The notes: generated by a model from the sequence alone, not told the origin. Shown: positions 25,797 through 36,481, counted from the first letter of the stretch. The stretch is DNA of 64,000 nt from Cyclobacteriaceae bacterium (GCA_019638275.1 JAHBUC010000014.1:45862-109861); one strand, 5' to 3'. Made by a program: numbers and translations.

Positions 25797-26468
25797 ATGA
25801 TTTCATTTTTCGACATTAATAAAATCTTCTTCGAACTCTGGGGCTATCAGATGAGCTACATTGAGTTCTTTGGAACCATTGCGGGATTTATAGCGGTTTT
25901 TTTGGCCTCTCGGGCCAATATCTGGAGCTGGCCTATCGGGCTGATCAATGTTACCCTGTTCTTTTTCCTGTTCTACCAGGTGCAGCTTTATCCGGATATG
26001 TTTTTGCAGGTGTTCTTTTTTGTGACCAACGTAATGGGTTGGTGGCGGTGGCTTCATCCTCAACCAGGTGAGGAAGACAAAAAGATGGAACTGAAGGTTA
26101 GTTATATGAAAAGACCACAGCTAATCTTGCTATCCGTTTCCGGATTGGCTGCGACCTTCGTGGTTGGCTCAATGGCAAGCCGCCTGCATGAGTGGTTTCC
26201 TATTGTGTTCAATAAACCCAGCGCCTTTCCTTACCTTGATTCTTTTGTAACGGTGATGAGCATCATCACTACTTTTCTGATGATTCAGAAAAAAGTTGAA
26301 AGTTGGATACTCTGGATTTTGATAGACATTGTGGCTACCTACATGTACTTTGCAAAAGGTATCAAATTTGTTGGTTTTGAATACCTTGTATTTTGTTTTA
26401 TTGCCGCATACGGACTATGGAATTGGATGCAGGAACACAAAAGTTACACCAACACCGATCAGCGATAG
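25797..26468 (+). CDS. pnuC: Nicotinamide riboside transporter PnuC
   Basis: This inner-membrane transporter imports nicotinamide riboside by facilitated diffusion; trapping needs a kinase. It has 223 residues and about seven membrane segments, with the family motifs WSWPIGLINVTLFFFLFYQ-like (about 40-58), LYPDMFLQVFFFVTNVMGWWRW-like stretches (the WWRW end is typical), and a C-terminal WILWILIDIVATYMYFAKG-like segment. A NadR-type kinase (37321) about 11 kb away would supply the phosphorylation. No riboswitch is apparent in the 49-base gap upstream. Its 3' end overlaps the porP/sprF gene's end by 10 bases, convergently. Confidence 0.93.
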   Translation: MISFFDINKIFFELWGYQMSYIEFFGTIAGFIAVFLASRANIWSWPIGLINVTLFFFLFYQVQLYPDMFLQVFFFVTNVMGWWRWLHPQPGEEDKKMELKVSYMKRPQLILLSVSGLAATFVVGSMASRLHEWFPIVFNKPSAFPYLDSFVTVMSIITTFLMIQKKVESWILWILIDIVATYMYFAKGIKFVGFEYLVFCFIAAYGLWNWMQEHKSYTNTDQR

Positions 26469-27415
26469 TGGAAGTAAGTAGGGCAGTTCAGGTTTTTGTG
26501 AGCCGTTGTAACTTTTGCGCGATAGTTCAGCATAAATTCGTGCGAACCATTTGAGAACCGGGCCATGTCTGAAGTTGTCCAGTCGTAAGAATAAGCAAAA
26601 TGAAATTTCTCGCTCAACTTCAAATCAATAAACGTGATAAAGGAATCGCCACTTCGCCAGGAAACGCCTGTGCTGAGTATATCATGAATAACTAACCCGA
26701 GGTTTATATCCATGCTAAGGGGTTGTCCCTCCTGGGCGCGAACAAGCATAGAAGGATTTAATTTCAACGTTTCTGCTCTGTTGATAGGAAAGATTCCTCC
26801 GCCTCGAAGAAAGTAATAACGTGCTTCACGAATCTCCGTTGCAATGTTTTCGAGGTTTGATGTTACTGCGTTGTTCAACAAGAATGGTATGGAAAATCCT
26901 GCAAAGAAATTTTGACGGTTGTAATAAATGCCTGTTCCGAAGTTTGGCTTAAACTCGTTAATAGGCAAAAAGGATGGATCGGTTGGATCTTGTAAGTCAA
27001 GATTACTGAAATCGACACCCAGAAAATTAAAGCCGGCCATTAATCCCATAGAAAGAGTGGCCTTCTGCATGTTAATGCGATAGGAGTAATATCCATAAAC
27101 ATGCTCATTACCATAACTCCCGATCTCATCGTGATTAACCAATAAACCAACGCCCATTTTTCCATTCATCAAGGCGGTATGTCCGCTAAACGATACGGTA
27201 CGTGGTGCTCCGGGAAAGTTTACCCACTGGTTGCGGTAGGTTGACGTGAGACTTAACTGAACATGACTTCCGGCAAAAGCCGGATTGATCACTAGTTCAT
27301 TAAAGTAATATTGCGTGAATACCGGGTATTGTTGTGCTGATACTTTATGGGTGAAGCTCAGCACAACAACGGTACAAAAAATCGCAGTTAATATTCGCAT
27401 AGGGTTTTTCGTCAA
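26459..27415 (-). CDS. PorP/SprF family type IX secretion membrane protein
   Basis: This is an outer-membrane barrel protein of the PorP/SprF family, which assists type IX export and surface attachment of partner adhesins. A signal peptide ends near VSAQQ (about 29). The family hallmark QYPVFTQYYFNELVINPAFAG (given here in pieces: QYPVFTQYYFN and LVINPAFAG) follows at once, then STYRNQWVNFPGAPRT, a typical second motif, and the barrel ends with FMLNYRAKV. The length of 318 is normal. It follows the giant adhesin by 6 bases in the same direction, the SprB-SprF order, so it probably exports that protein. Confidence 0.93.
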   Translation of the reverse strand: MTKNPMRILTAIFCTVVVLSFTHKVSAQQYPVFTQYYFNELVINPAFAGSHVQLSLTSTYRNQWVNFPGAPRTVSFSGHTALMNGKMGVGLLVNHDEIGSYGNEHVYGYYSYRINMQKATLSMGLMAGFNFLGVDFSNLDLQDPTDPSFLPINEFKPNFGTGIYYNRQNFFAGFSIPFLLNNAVTSNLENIATEIREARYYFLRGGGIFPINRAETLKLNPSMLVRAQEGQPLSMDINLGLVIHDILSTGVSWRSGDSFITFIDLKLSEKFHFAYSYDWTTSDMARFSNGSHEFMLNYRAKVTTAHKNLNCPTYFHYR

Positions 27416-27421
27416 GGCAAG

Positions 27422-30400
27422 TTAGTTAACAATTTCCAGATACCCGGTTAATGGCTTGGAACCATTCCGTTTGTCAATAATGTAGAAGTAGGTTCCATCG
27501 GGTAAATCTGTACCCATAATGCTTATGCCCTTGTTCGACTTACCATCAAATACCGTAGAGGCGTTATCGTAACGCTCGCCTTCGTACACCAACGTTCCTG
27601 CCCGGTTGAAAATTTTTACAATGTTGTTCGGGAAGTTGTCTATACAATCAATATGGAAGTAATCATTTTGACCAGGCGAACTGAAGCGCGAGATACCATT
27701 GTACGGCCTGATCTCGGTATCGATAGGAATTTCGCGTGATGCTACGCAGCCCAGTTCGGTGGTAACCACAACTGTATAAACTCCAGGTAATACTTCCGAC
27801 AGATTCGGGCCAACAACGATGGGATCGCCACCTTCATCAAACCACTCAATGGTGCCGATAGGTACCGGACTTACAATGAGTATGGTTGCAAAACCATTGG
27901 ACAAACCGCAGGTAGCACTTTGTACCCTAAAATCAATCACTGGTAGTTCAGGTCGGCTTTCTATGGTTGCTGTGCGAAGCGGTGATTTACATCCGGTTAT
28001 TTTGCTGGTGGCTGTAACAGAATAGGGTCCTACTGCAAGGTCGCGATAGATTTCACCAATAAAGTCAGCCGGGGGTGTCTCCTGCGTTCCATCATACCAA
28101 TCAAAAATGTAATCCTTTGTATTTCCGCCAACCGATGCGGCAAGTGCGCCATTATCCAGCACACAACTCGTAACGTGCGATAGAATTTCAATCGTAGGTA
28201 TTGGAATGGTCACAGGGTTGTTTGCGATGGTGGCAACTACAGTACCCACGCAACCGGTAACCATGTTTCGGGCTTCAACAATATATTCTTGCGGAATAGG
28301 TCTGAGCTGCCCGTATTCAACACCGGTGTAGAGTGGTGTTCCGGCAACCACGTTGCCTTCATACCAATCGAAATTATACCCCACCACTACGCCATCTACG
28401 GAAGCCCGTCCTACACCATTAGGATTTGCAGGATCACAATTTGTAACAGGTGCTATGGTTTGAATGACAGGTATCGGGAATACCCGCTCATCTTCCAGAA
28501 CTATTGTGCCTATGGTTTCGCAACTTGTATTGTTGTCAATCAGCCTTACCGTATAGGTATTCGGTTGCAAGTTTGGTTGCAGGAATGAAGGCAGCGAGAA
28601 TGGATTTGGATCAGGAGGCATAATGAAATCCGGAGGATTGCTTAACACTGGATTTTGGCCAATGTACAAATGCGCAGTATAATTGTATGGGTTGAACGGA
28701 TAGCCGGCATTCAACGGGAAAGGAACGCCTCTGGCAAAAACAAATCCATCTAAACTATCGCACTCGGTTAGAGGTCCGCTTGTTAGGCTAAGAATGGGTT
28801 TGAATGCGGATGAATCATTAACGACAATCATCAAAGCTGAAGCCCGACAATTGGTTAAGTTATTAAGTACCTCTACTGAATAGTCGCCCGAAACGATGTT
28901 TGAGATGGTACTTGTATTTGCAAAACTTGCCCCACTTAAATTGAGACTAGGGAACCAGGTGAATGAATAGTTCGGATTTGAATCATTTTGGCCATCACCG
29001 GTTGCTACCAGCGTTGCGGTACCAACAGCCGGATCGCAGCTTATTTGCGGAATGGTTTCCTGAATGGCAACAACCGGGTAAACAATGTCAGCCGAATCAA
29101 TAACTACCTCCACAAAAGTTGAAGGGCAATCGGTTGTGAGATCGCGCACCAACACGAAGTAGGTGTTTGGTAGTTGATTGAGCAGCGAGCTGTTTTGTTC
29201 ACCAGCCAACAGGTTGGCAGGAGCGGTTGATCCGCTATACCACTCGTAATCGAAGTTGGTATCGATATCATCCGGAGGAGCGGTAAAGGTGGTGGTTCCT
29301 CCAATGGTAATTTGCGATACGCGTGCACTTCCGGTAGGGAAGCAATCCGTAGGATTGATCGGTGTTACCTGAACAATGTTCGGTAAACTCATGCTCAGGT
29401 TTTCAATTAGCGTAGCACCAGATGTAAACACACAACCGGTTGCCGTATTGGTAATCGATAGTTCATAATTACCAAATGTAGCATTGGATAATTGACTTGT
29501 TGGGCTTGCATCATTTTGAAGCGTGGCAGCGTGAAGCGCACCACTGTTCAATGTCCACGAAAATGTGTAGGTATCGGTTGATCCGTCACGCTCAGATGCA
29601 ACAGCGATAATCGTTCCGTTAGGATTAGCCGGGTTGCAACTTGAGGTGGGCGTTAACAATGTGAAACTGAGAGCAGGATCGCGACTTACATCCTGAATGT
29701 CTACTCTTAAAGGAGCAGATTCGCAACCTGAGCCTAACGGCAAACCTGCGATCTTTCTCGCCTTTACAAAGTAAACTCCTGCACCAATGTTCGACAGTGC
29801 ATCAGCACCGTTAACGGCATTGATGATGGGGACTGAATTGGGATCATTCTCATACCAGGTAAAATCAAAGTTGGTATGCACCGGATCAACTACACCACCA
29901 ACCGAAACATCAACCACTGTAATGCTTCCATCTGGAGGTGTGCAAATAGATTGATCAATCGGGTTGGCGCTGGCTACAATAATAGGAGTTGCAGTTTTAA
30001 TTATTGAAGCTTGTGCAGAGGACTGGCATCCGCTGGCGTCATTGGTGATCTGTAATTGATAAACACCGTCTTCGAGGTTAGTTGGGTTATCGCGATCACC
30101 ATCTGTGCCGTCTCCATCGCCATCATTCCCTGCAAATATTCCACCGCCATCAGGGTTTGCCGGGTTGAAATTGTAGGTGTATGTAGCTGTTGGTATTGAA
30201 CCTGGATTGGTAACATTTACGCGCAGACTTCCTTCAAAATTCAGATCACAAGCTGTGTTGGCGAATGGTGAAAGGGTAAATGTTGGATTGATTGTTTGAT
30301 TGGGAACAACGGCCATAAAGGGCGCACTAACACAACCTACTCCACCGGTTGTTCCGGCATTTTGTTTTGTTACCACTACCCAGTATGAGGCCGCGGTAAT

Positions 30401-33400
30401 GGTTACAGATGGCAGCGGAGCGCCCACATTGGAGAGAATTTCACCACCCTTTACAGGCGTTGCATTACCGGCTGCATTCAATATTGATGAGGTTAAGCCC
30501 GCATCATCAAACCATTCAAAGGTATAGTCATTGATATTATCCGGTGCGCCACCGTTAATTACATTTCTAACTTCTACACTGGCGTTTACTTCCAATGCAG
30601 GGTCGCAATAGAGCGCGGGCAGAATAGTGATTTCACTACCGGGTACCTGTGGCATGGCCGGTGTGTTGGGAATGGTAACAAGTCGCTGAGTTGTACAGCC
30701 ATTAGCCGTAACGGATACCGTGTATTGCGGAACAACGTTGTCAGGACTAAGACCAGTAATGGTAAAGTTGCCGGGCAAAGCAGGCGGCAAGAATGGTCCT
30801 ACAGGTACAGGCCCACCCCAACCTAAAGGTGCAGGACTTACATCAATCGTATAGGTAATGTTGGTAGTCTGATCATTTGGATCCGTGTCAAAACGAATAG
30901 AAGCCTCTCCATCCGCACCTGCCAGTACATCACAGGCTGTGTTCGATGTTGTTCCGGTAATGTCAACAAGTGGTGAGAAGGCATGCTGCTCAATTTCAAT
31001 TACTTCGTAAACCGGACAATTGCTACCGAAGGCTGCAAAATCCTGACGTACTTCAATCGTGTATCTTCCCGGGGCAAGAGAGCTATAAACAACCGGATTG
31101 GTTACCGCGCCACCAGGACCCAATACAGGACCAATCTGGTTGGCCGGATCGGGGTTTTCACCACTGTAAAGTATGTACGTGTAATCTTGAAAATCATTTG
31201 TTGCCGGTATGATGTCCGTTACCGTTACTTCAACTCCACCATTTACAGCTGTACAATTTGTTGCCGGTAATATATTGGTGTCTATATCGTGTCCATCATT
31301 AAACGGCAGGAATACCGTTTCATAATTACCGCATCCATTGCCAATATCACGTACAACCAAGGTATATAAGCGCGACTCCAGGTTGTTCAGGTTTGAAGAA
31401 GTTGTGCTGAGATCCGTTTGAAAGGGAACATCATTGGGAGCATTGAACTGGGGCGGGTTTGTAAAGAAGTTAATGTTGTTGTTTACCGGACCGCCAAAAT
31501 GCCAGAATAAATCAAATGGTCCTACCCCACCAGATACGGTAGCAGACATCTGGCCATTGTTGGCAGCACACGATGCCGGGAACGTAGGGCCGAGGGTAAC
31601 CGTAATGGTTGAATTGATTGTAGCGTCAATTACTATACGGGTTATGGGCTGCGATAAACATGCTGTATTGTTATCACGTGCCACTACCGTGTAATACCCC
31701 GGTATTAGTCCGGTATAATTTCCATCGTCAACAATGGTGGCATTGGCATTGGCAATCACGATTCCATTGTCGACAGTTTGATTTGTACCGGTTTCATTCA
31801 GCCAAAAGAAAGTATATCCTGTTTGACTGCCACCAACATTTGCCAGGATGGCACCATTCGGTGTATCGCAACGGGTAACATCACTGCTTACTGCTGCGGC
31901 TACAACCGGATTGATAATGGTTTCAGGTAAGAAAACAGAAGCCGTGTTAACACAGCCTGTTGCTGTGCGTGTAACGGTTACGGAATAAAATAGATTTCCT
32001 ACCAGGTTATTCAGTGTCGCGTCTGTACCGGCTGCATTGCCGGGTAACGTAAATGGATTACCATTTTCATTCCATGTAAATGTGTAACCGGCAGTAATGG
32101 CTGCTCCGCCACCAATAATGGTTTCATCAATAGTGGCAGCAATTACACCATTGGGGTTACCCGTGTCACATGAGGTTTGGTTTATCGGTGCTAACGCAAT
32201 AACCGGTATGAAGAAATTATCCACTACATCAATACTAACCGGATCAGAAGTACATCCTACATCTGCTTTGGTAACAGTTAACGTGTAAGTACCAGCAGCA
32301 AGCGCAGTTGCAGTTGGGGTAGTTTGCCCCGATGACCAGTTGAATGTGTACCCAGCAAAGGGTGCTGGTACTGCAGCGCCTTGATAGGTGAGCGTTGCCA
32401 ATGAGGTTGTACCATCAGGTGTTCCTGCACAAATTGTATTTTCAGTACTGCTTAATGTTATGATGGGGAATTCCTTTTCGTCCGGGACTTCAACAATAGC
32501 CGTATTCTGACAACCATTATTTGTATTGGTTACAAGTACCGTAAAGAATGCTCCTGGTCCACCTTGTAATCCCGTAAGTGTTGAATTGACAGCTCCGCCA
32601 ATAGGAGCGCTGAGATTATTTCCGGTATGCCATTGATACGTATAGTTTGCAGGTGTACCAACGCCATCAATATCTGTTACCAAAGCCTCACCATTGGCAG
32701 GGCCGGTACAATTGGTTGAACCATTTTCTGATGTAGTGATTGCAGGCAATACGGCAATGTTTTCAACTTCAGCAGTTTCGGGCGTTGATGCACACGATAC
32801 ATCGTTACGTGTTACAACCACTGTATAGTAGCCGGTGTTTACCTGGCTGATGGAGGATCCGGTTTCTGCACGTGGCGCACCACTGGCTACGCTTCCATTG
32901 TACCAGGTGAAGGTATAACCGGTGAAATCTGTTACCGGATTACCTGCGAATGTTACGGAGGCAGTAACAGAACCATTGAAATTACTGGTTGCCAGGGTCG
33001 GATCACAAATTCCATTATCGGTTGCCAGCAAGGTAACAACCGGCACCTGTAAATTTTCAGTTACAGTTGTGTGGGCAGTGGTAAAACATTGCGTGGCAAT
33101 ATTTCTGATGCGAACGGTGTACGATTGGCCACCGCCCCGCAAACCTTCTGCAATTCTGTTATTCACACCACTTACATTGGCATGTGCGTTTGCAGGCAAT
33201 GTGTTTTGTCCGACAAACCATTCAAAGGTATACAGCGAAGGGTCTTGCGTAACTCCGCCAAGCTGCGCATCGGCAGATAACGAACCATTTGGATTATTCG
33301 GGTCGCATGATGTTTGAGGTGCAAGTTCCGAAAACAGTACAGTTGGAATTTGTGTATCATCCGTAACCTCTACTATTTCAGATGTGTTGCCGGGACATCC

Positions 33401-36238
33401 TGAGGCAATTTCAATTACTTCAACCTCATAAAAACCAACGGGCAGTAAATTTCTGTTTGGTGTTCCGGCTGCGCCATGTGCCGGAGGTAACAGACTTCCG
33501 CGGGTGGCGGTTCCGTTGTCGTAGAAATACCAGTTAAATGTATAGTTGGCGGCTGGTTGAGCCACGCCAGCTACTATAGCTTCAGCAGTAACTGTTCCGC
33601 TATTGGGGTCATTACAGTTTGTAATGCCTGTTGCGCTCGCATTCAAATCCGGTTCCTGGGCAAAGTCTGCAATGTTTGCACTGGCAGTGATCTGGCAACC
33701 ACCTGACGAGGTGACGACCACAGTATAGGTGCCCGCAGCCTGGTTTGCGAGCACAGGGCCGGAAACACCAATTGGTGCACCAACATCTTCCCACTCAAAC
33801 GAATAACCCGCATTTCCTCCGGCAACATTTGCCTCCAGTCGTCCATTGGGTGGATTACATTGTGTTTGATCTGATATTTTTGTTATGGTAACAGCGGGTA
33901 AAATGGTTGTGGCTTCTGTAACTGTTACCTGTGTTGTATCACTTCCACAGCTTACAGTTTTGTGGCGCGCAAACACTGTGTAATCACCACCGGGTATGCC
34001 GGTATAAAATGGTCCTACAAAATCAGCGCTGGCAATCGGCCCGGCTGTTGTTCCATCAAACCAGTAGAAGTCGTAGTCGGCAGTGTTTTCAATACCACCC
34101 ACCGGAACAAATGCCCGGGCAGCTCCATTGGCTGGAGCCGAGCAGGTTTCATTGGGGTTTATTTCAAGAGCTGTAATTGGTGCGGGCAGATAATTCAAAC
34201 GCACACCAAATATGTTATCCGATGGATCGCATTCAATATATGGTGTGTTGGGTAGTGTAATGGGTGTAGGAACAGTACTTCCATTATCATTCAGCACAAT
34301 ATAAAGTGAGTCGGAACCAATACCGGTAACGGGGGCATTGACTATCGCATAGGTGTCATTAACCTCAAGATTAAGGTTAACGGTAATGGTATTAAGTAAT
34401 GTTGCTCCAGGCAGAAGCGGATTCGAACTATAAAAACTAATAGGGATGTCTCCAGCTATGGAAACATTACCCAAATTGGTTATATCAAACGATACTGTGA
34501 AGTTTAATTCCGGACAGGTTGGTACACTTATAACCGGATCGGTCGTGCCAAAGGTGATGTTTGGTCCGGCAAACTGTGGACAACCCTGTGAATTTAAAAA
34601 CGGAGATTGATTTAGAAATTTATTTAATGGACGGTTCGGTCCTTGCGTACACGTGCCTGTTGAAAATACCAGGTGGTGCTTTTGGATTTGCCGTGGAATA
34701 CTAAGATCATCATTGACGTTTACCACAAAGTAACCATGCTGGTTCCAAAGTCTGCGTGCAGGCACCCAGGGTTCGCTTGCAGAACGGAACACACGAATGT
34801 GAGCATATTGCGAATAGGAAAGCGTATTGAAGTTTGCCCAGGATTGTACATCGTCAAAACCACAGGTCACACAAATTTCAGTTGAACCATCGGCATCCAC
34901 ATCGGCTACTATGGGGTATTCACGGTTAGTTCGTGAAATACACCGCTGTGATGTAAAAATTGAACCGTCCGTTCCATCAATAATATACAGGTATTGTTCA
35001 TCGCGGTAAACAATTTCCGATTTACCATCACCATTAAAATCGAACAGCGTACATCCGGTATGGCCTGAGGTTTCTTCATTGATAACCACGCGCCATAACA
35101 AGGTCATGTTTTCCCGTAGTGCATACAGGTATTTGCCCGACACATAGGAAAGATTCAGGTTTCCATCTCCATCCAGGTCGGCAATGTTTACGCGTCCGGT
35201 ACCCTGGCCCCAACCATTTGGCGCATAGTCGCCTGTAAGGTCTCGGTAGGTGGAGACTGTGTTGTTAAAAACATCCCAGAAGAATATTGTCGTATTCTCA
35301 TTGTAGCCAATGGTTGAACCTGATGCTATCACATCCAGGTGGCCATCCTGATTGAAGTCGGCCACGCTGGTGGCGTTGTATTGATTTCTGACAAAGTATT
35401 CGTTTCTGCTCTGAAGCAATGTGAGCGATCCTCCATCCGTATTCCGTGCCGCAGGAATATTTACCTGATAGATGCTTAAACCAAGCACTAACTCAAGACG
35501 AGAGTCGCCAAGTATATCAACTGCAACCGGGCCGCCATTCATTCGCTGCCACGCCCTGAAGCTGTTGCTGCTGCTTGCCGTGGTGGCCACTAATCGCCTG
35601 CCACTATGCGCATCAAAAATCTGGTCTTTACAATAAAGTTCAACAAGCCCATCACCATCAAAGTCAGCAAGTCCGAAATTTATCGGATCATGATCACCCG
35701 GCATTCGGTTTGTTCGCCATAAAAAGTTGAGTTGGCAATCGTAGGCATATATGCGGCTGTCGGTTCCCAGAAAAAAGATTTCCCCGCAATTGTCATTGTC
35801 TACATTGGCTATCGCAATTTCCCAATTAGGAGTAGCATCGTTGGCCAACAATGCCTGGTGTTTTATCGATCCATCATTTCCATTAAGAATAAAAATTCGT
35901 TTGGTATATCGATTCATACTAATGATCTCCGGGGTACCATCCCGATCAAGGTCTCCAATAGCAATTCTCGAAAGGTGGTTTGCTGTTTCGTCCGGAGTGG
36001 CAAAATCCAGCGTCATGGTAAAGGCTGGTGCTGGCGGTGCAGGAATAACACAGTCTGCATCGTTTCCAATAAACAGGCCATCACAAACCACATTATTGGC
36101 ACATTCGTTATCGTAACAATCGATAAAGCCATCGCCATCATCGTCAATGCCGTTGTTACAGATTTCCTGGGCCATCAGGGGTGACGAAATAATAATGGTC
36201 AGGATAAACAGTAGGTTTCTTAGGTAATTGGTTTCCAT
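27422..36238 (-). CDS. Giant T9SS-secreted adhesin with FG-GAP and about 22 Ig-like repeats
   Basis: This 2938-residue cell-surface protein starts with a signal peptide (ending LMAQ, about 24) and a MopE-like calcium-type motif (NNGIDDDGDGFIDC, 28-41). An FG-GAP/VCBS beta-propeller covers about 60-560, with at least eight D-x-D-x-D-G sites such as GDLDRDGTPEI and ADLDGDGNLNL. A CARDB-like segment (about 570-680) precedes about 22 Ig-like repeats (about 685-2845), each near 98 residues with two cysteines. The C-terminus (about 2850-2938) is a type B gliding-motility sorting domain: FNRAGTLVYEGERYDN, the usual DGKSN, and PDGTYFYIIDKRNG. It should be exported by the type IX system and attached to the surface as an adhesin. 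PorP/SprF follows in the same operon. Confidence 0.93.
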   Translation of the reverse strand: METNYLRNLLFILTIIISSPLMAQEICNNGIDDDGDGFIDCYDNECANNVVCDGLFIGNDADCVIPAPPAPAFTMTLDFATPDETANHLSRIAIGDLDRDGTPEIISMNRYTKRIFILNGNDGSIKHQALLANDATPNWEIAIANVDNDNCGEIFFLGTDSRIYAYDCQLNFLWRTNRMPGDHDPINFGLADFDGDGLVELYCKDQIFDAHSGRRLVATTASSSNSFRAWQRMNGGPVAVDILGDSRLELVLGLSIYQVNIPAARNTDGGSLTLLQSRNEYFVRNQYNATSVADFNQDGHLDVIASGSTIGYNENTTIFFWDVFNNTVSTYRDLTGDYAPNGWGQGTGRVNIADLDGDGNLNLSYVSGKYLYALRENMTLLWRVVINEETSGHTGCTLFDFNGDGKSEIVYRDEQYLYIIDGTDGSIFTSQRCISRTNREYPIVADVDADGSTEICVTCGFDDVQSWANFNTLSYSQYAHIRVFRSASEPWVPARRLWNQHGYFVVNVNDDLSIPRQIQKHHLVFSTGTCTQGPNRPLNKFLNQSPFLNSQGCPQFAGPNITFGTTDPVISVPTCPELNFTVSFDITNLGNVSIAGDIPISFYSSNPLLPGATLLNTITVNLNLEVNDTYAIVNAPVTGIGSDSLYIVLNDNGSTVPTPITLPNTPYIECDPSDNIFGVRLNYLPAPITALEINPNETCSAPANGAARAFVPVGGIENTADYDFYWFDGTTAGPIASADFVGPFYTGIPGGDYTVFARHKTVSCGSDTTQVTVTEATTILPAVTITKISDQTQCNPPNGRLEANVAGGNAGYSFEWEDVGAPIGVSGPVLANQAAGTYTVVVTSSGGCQITASANIADFAQEPDLNASATGITNCNDPNSGTVTAEAIVAGVAQPAANYTFNWYFYDNGTATRGSLLPPAHGAAGTPNRNLLPVGFYEVEVIEIASGCPGNTSEIVEVTDDTQIPTVLFSELAPQTSCDPNNPNGSLSADAQLGGVTQDPSLYTFEWFVGQNTLPANAHANVSGVNNRIAEGLRGGGQSYTVRIRNIATQCFTTAHTTVTENLQVPVVTLLATDNGICDPTLATSNFNGSVTASVTFAGNPVTDFTGYTFTWYNGSVASGAPRAETGSSISQVNTGYYTVVVTRNDVSCASTPETAEVENIAVLPAITTSENGSTNCTGPANGEALVTDIDGVGTPANYTYQWHTGNNLSAPIGGAVNSTLTGLQGGPGAFFTVLVTNTNNGCQNTAIVEVPDEKEFPIITLSSTENTICAGTPDGTTSLATLTYQGAAVPAPFAGYTFNWSSGQTTPTATALAAGTYTLTVTKADVGCTSDPVSIDVVDNFFIPVIALAPINQTSCDTGNPNGVIAATIDETIIGGGAAITAGYTFTWNENGNPFTLPGNAAGTDATLNNLVGNLFYSVTVTRTATGCVNTASVFLPETIINPVVAAAVSSDVTRCDTPNGAILANVGGSQTGYTFFWLNETGTNQTVDNGIVIANANATIVDDGNYTGLIPGYYTVVARDNNTACLSQPITRIVIDATINSTITVTLGPTFPASCAANNGQMSATVSGGVGPFDLFWHFGGPVNNNINFFTNPPQFNAPNDVPFQTDLSTTSSNLNNLESRLYTLVVRDIGNGCGNYETVFLPFNDGHDIDTNILPATNCTAVNGGVEVTVTDIIPATNDFQDYTYILYSGENPDPANQIGPVLGPGGAVTNPVVYSSLAPGRYTIEVRQDFAAFGSNCPVYEVIEIEQHAFSPLVDITGTTSNTACDVLAGADGEASIRFDTDPNDQTTNITYTIDVSPAPLGWGGPVPVGPFLPPALPGNFTITGLSPDNVVPQYTVSVTANGCTTQRLVTIPNTPAMPQVPGSEITILPALYCDPALEVNASVEVRNVINGGAPDNINDYTFEWFDDAGLTSSILNAAGNATPVKGGEILSNVGAPLPSVTITAASYWVVVTKQNAGTTGGVGCVSAPFMAVVPNQTINPTFTLSPFANTACDLNFEGSLRVNVTNPGSIPTATYTYNFNPANPDGGGIFAGNDGDGDGTDGDRDNPTNLEDGVYQLQITNDASGCQSSAQASIIKTATPIIVASANPIDQSICTPPDGSITVVDVSVGGVVDPVHTNFDFTWYENDPNSVPIINAVNGADALSNIGAGVYFVKARKIAGLPLGSGCESAPLRVDIQDVSRDPALSFTLLTPTSSCNPANPNGTIIAVASERDGSTDTYTFSWTLNSGALHAATLQNDASPTSQLSNATFGNYELSITNTATGCVFTSGATLIENLSMSLPNIVQVTPINPTDCFPTGSARVSQITIGGTTTFTAPPDDIDTNFDYEWYSGSTAPANLLAGEQNSSLLNQLPNTYFVLVRDLTTDCPSTFVEVVIDSADIVYPVVAIQETIPQISCDPAVGTATLVATGDGQNDSNPNYSFTWFPSLNLSGASFANTSTISNIVSGDYSVEVLNNLTNCRASALMIVVNDSSAFKPILSLTSGPLTECDSLDGFVFARGVPFPLNAGYPFNPYNYTAHLYIGQNPVLSNPPDFIMPPDPNPFSLPSFLQPNLQPNTYTVRLIDNNTSCETIGTIVLEDERVFPIPVIQTIAPVTNCDPANPNGVGRASVDGVVVGYNFDWYEGNVVAGTPLYTGVEYGQLRPIPQEYIVEARNMVTGCVGTVVATIANNPVTIPIPTIEILSHVTSCVLDNGALAASVGGNTKDYIFDWYDGTQETPPADFIGEIYRDLAVGPYSVTATSKITGCKSPLRTATIESRPELPVIDFRVQSATCGLSNGFATILIVSPVPIGTIEWFDEGGDPIVVGPNLSEVLPGVYTVVVTTELGCVASREIPIDTEIRPYNGISRFSSPGQNDYFHIDCIDNFPNNIVKIFNRAGTLVYEGERYDNASTVFDGKSNKGISIMGTDLPDGTYFYIIDKRNGSKPLTGYLEIVN
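27930..34190 (-). repeat. Region encoding about 22 cysteine-containing Ig-like repeats
   Basis: Within the adhesin each unit opens with a strand plus T-x-C-x-x-x-N-G (for example QTSCDPNNPNGS, VTNCDPANPNGV, SSCNPANPNGT), continues with Y-x-F-x-W-Y/F, then G-x-Y-x-V-x-V-x-x, and closes with a second cysteine such as CVST or GCVNT. I count 22 units, from NPNETCS to QSATCGL. Units are similar in pattern but diverged at the DNA level, so recent tandem copying is not evident. Confidence 0.75.
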
Positions 36239-36293
36239 CTTCTCTAAAATTCAACTTAGCTTTCTATGAGATTTCTCGATTAAAGGTAACATA

Positions 36294-36325
36294 TTGGCAC
36301 CGTGTGTTTTCGTATTTTGGCACCG
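36294..36325. repeat. Direct repeat TTGGCACCG in the divergent region
   Basis: TTGGCACCG occurs at 36294-36302 and again at 36317-36325, a 23-base spacing, between the start of the giant adhesin (minus strand) and the outer-membrane barrel gene (plus strand). The region 36239-36481 otherwise holds only AT-rich sequence, with TACCTTTA on the minus strand (36288-36281), a near match to a -7 box for the adhesin. The repeats may be a protein-binding site. Confidence 0.35.
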
Positions 36326-36481
36326 GTTGGGTCATTTTCAGGCATAGTCGTATGTAATTCCGATTGTTCAGAAATGACGTTTTATGTTAGTGAAATGCGA
36401 AAATAGCTGATGAATTCAACTTTTAAGCCGATGAACGTCCGAAATGATGTCTTCTTACTGCGTAAGTTTAATGGCAACATT

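Noticed and set aside
36294..36325. TTGGCAC repeats as sigma-54 promoters
   Set aside because: TGGCAC matches the -24 element, but TTGC is absent at the required -12 distance in both copies.
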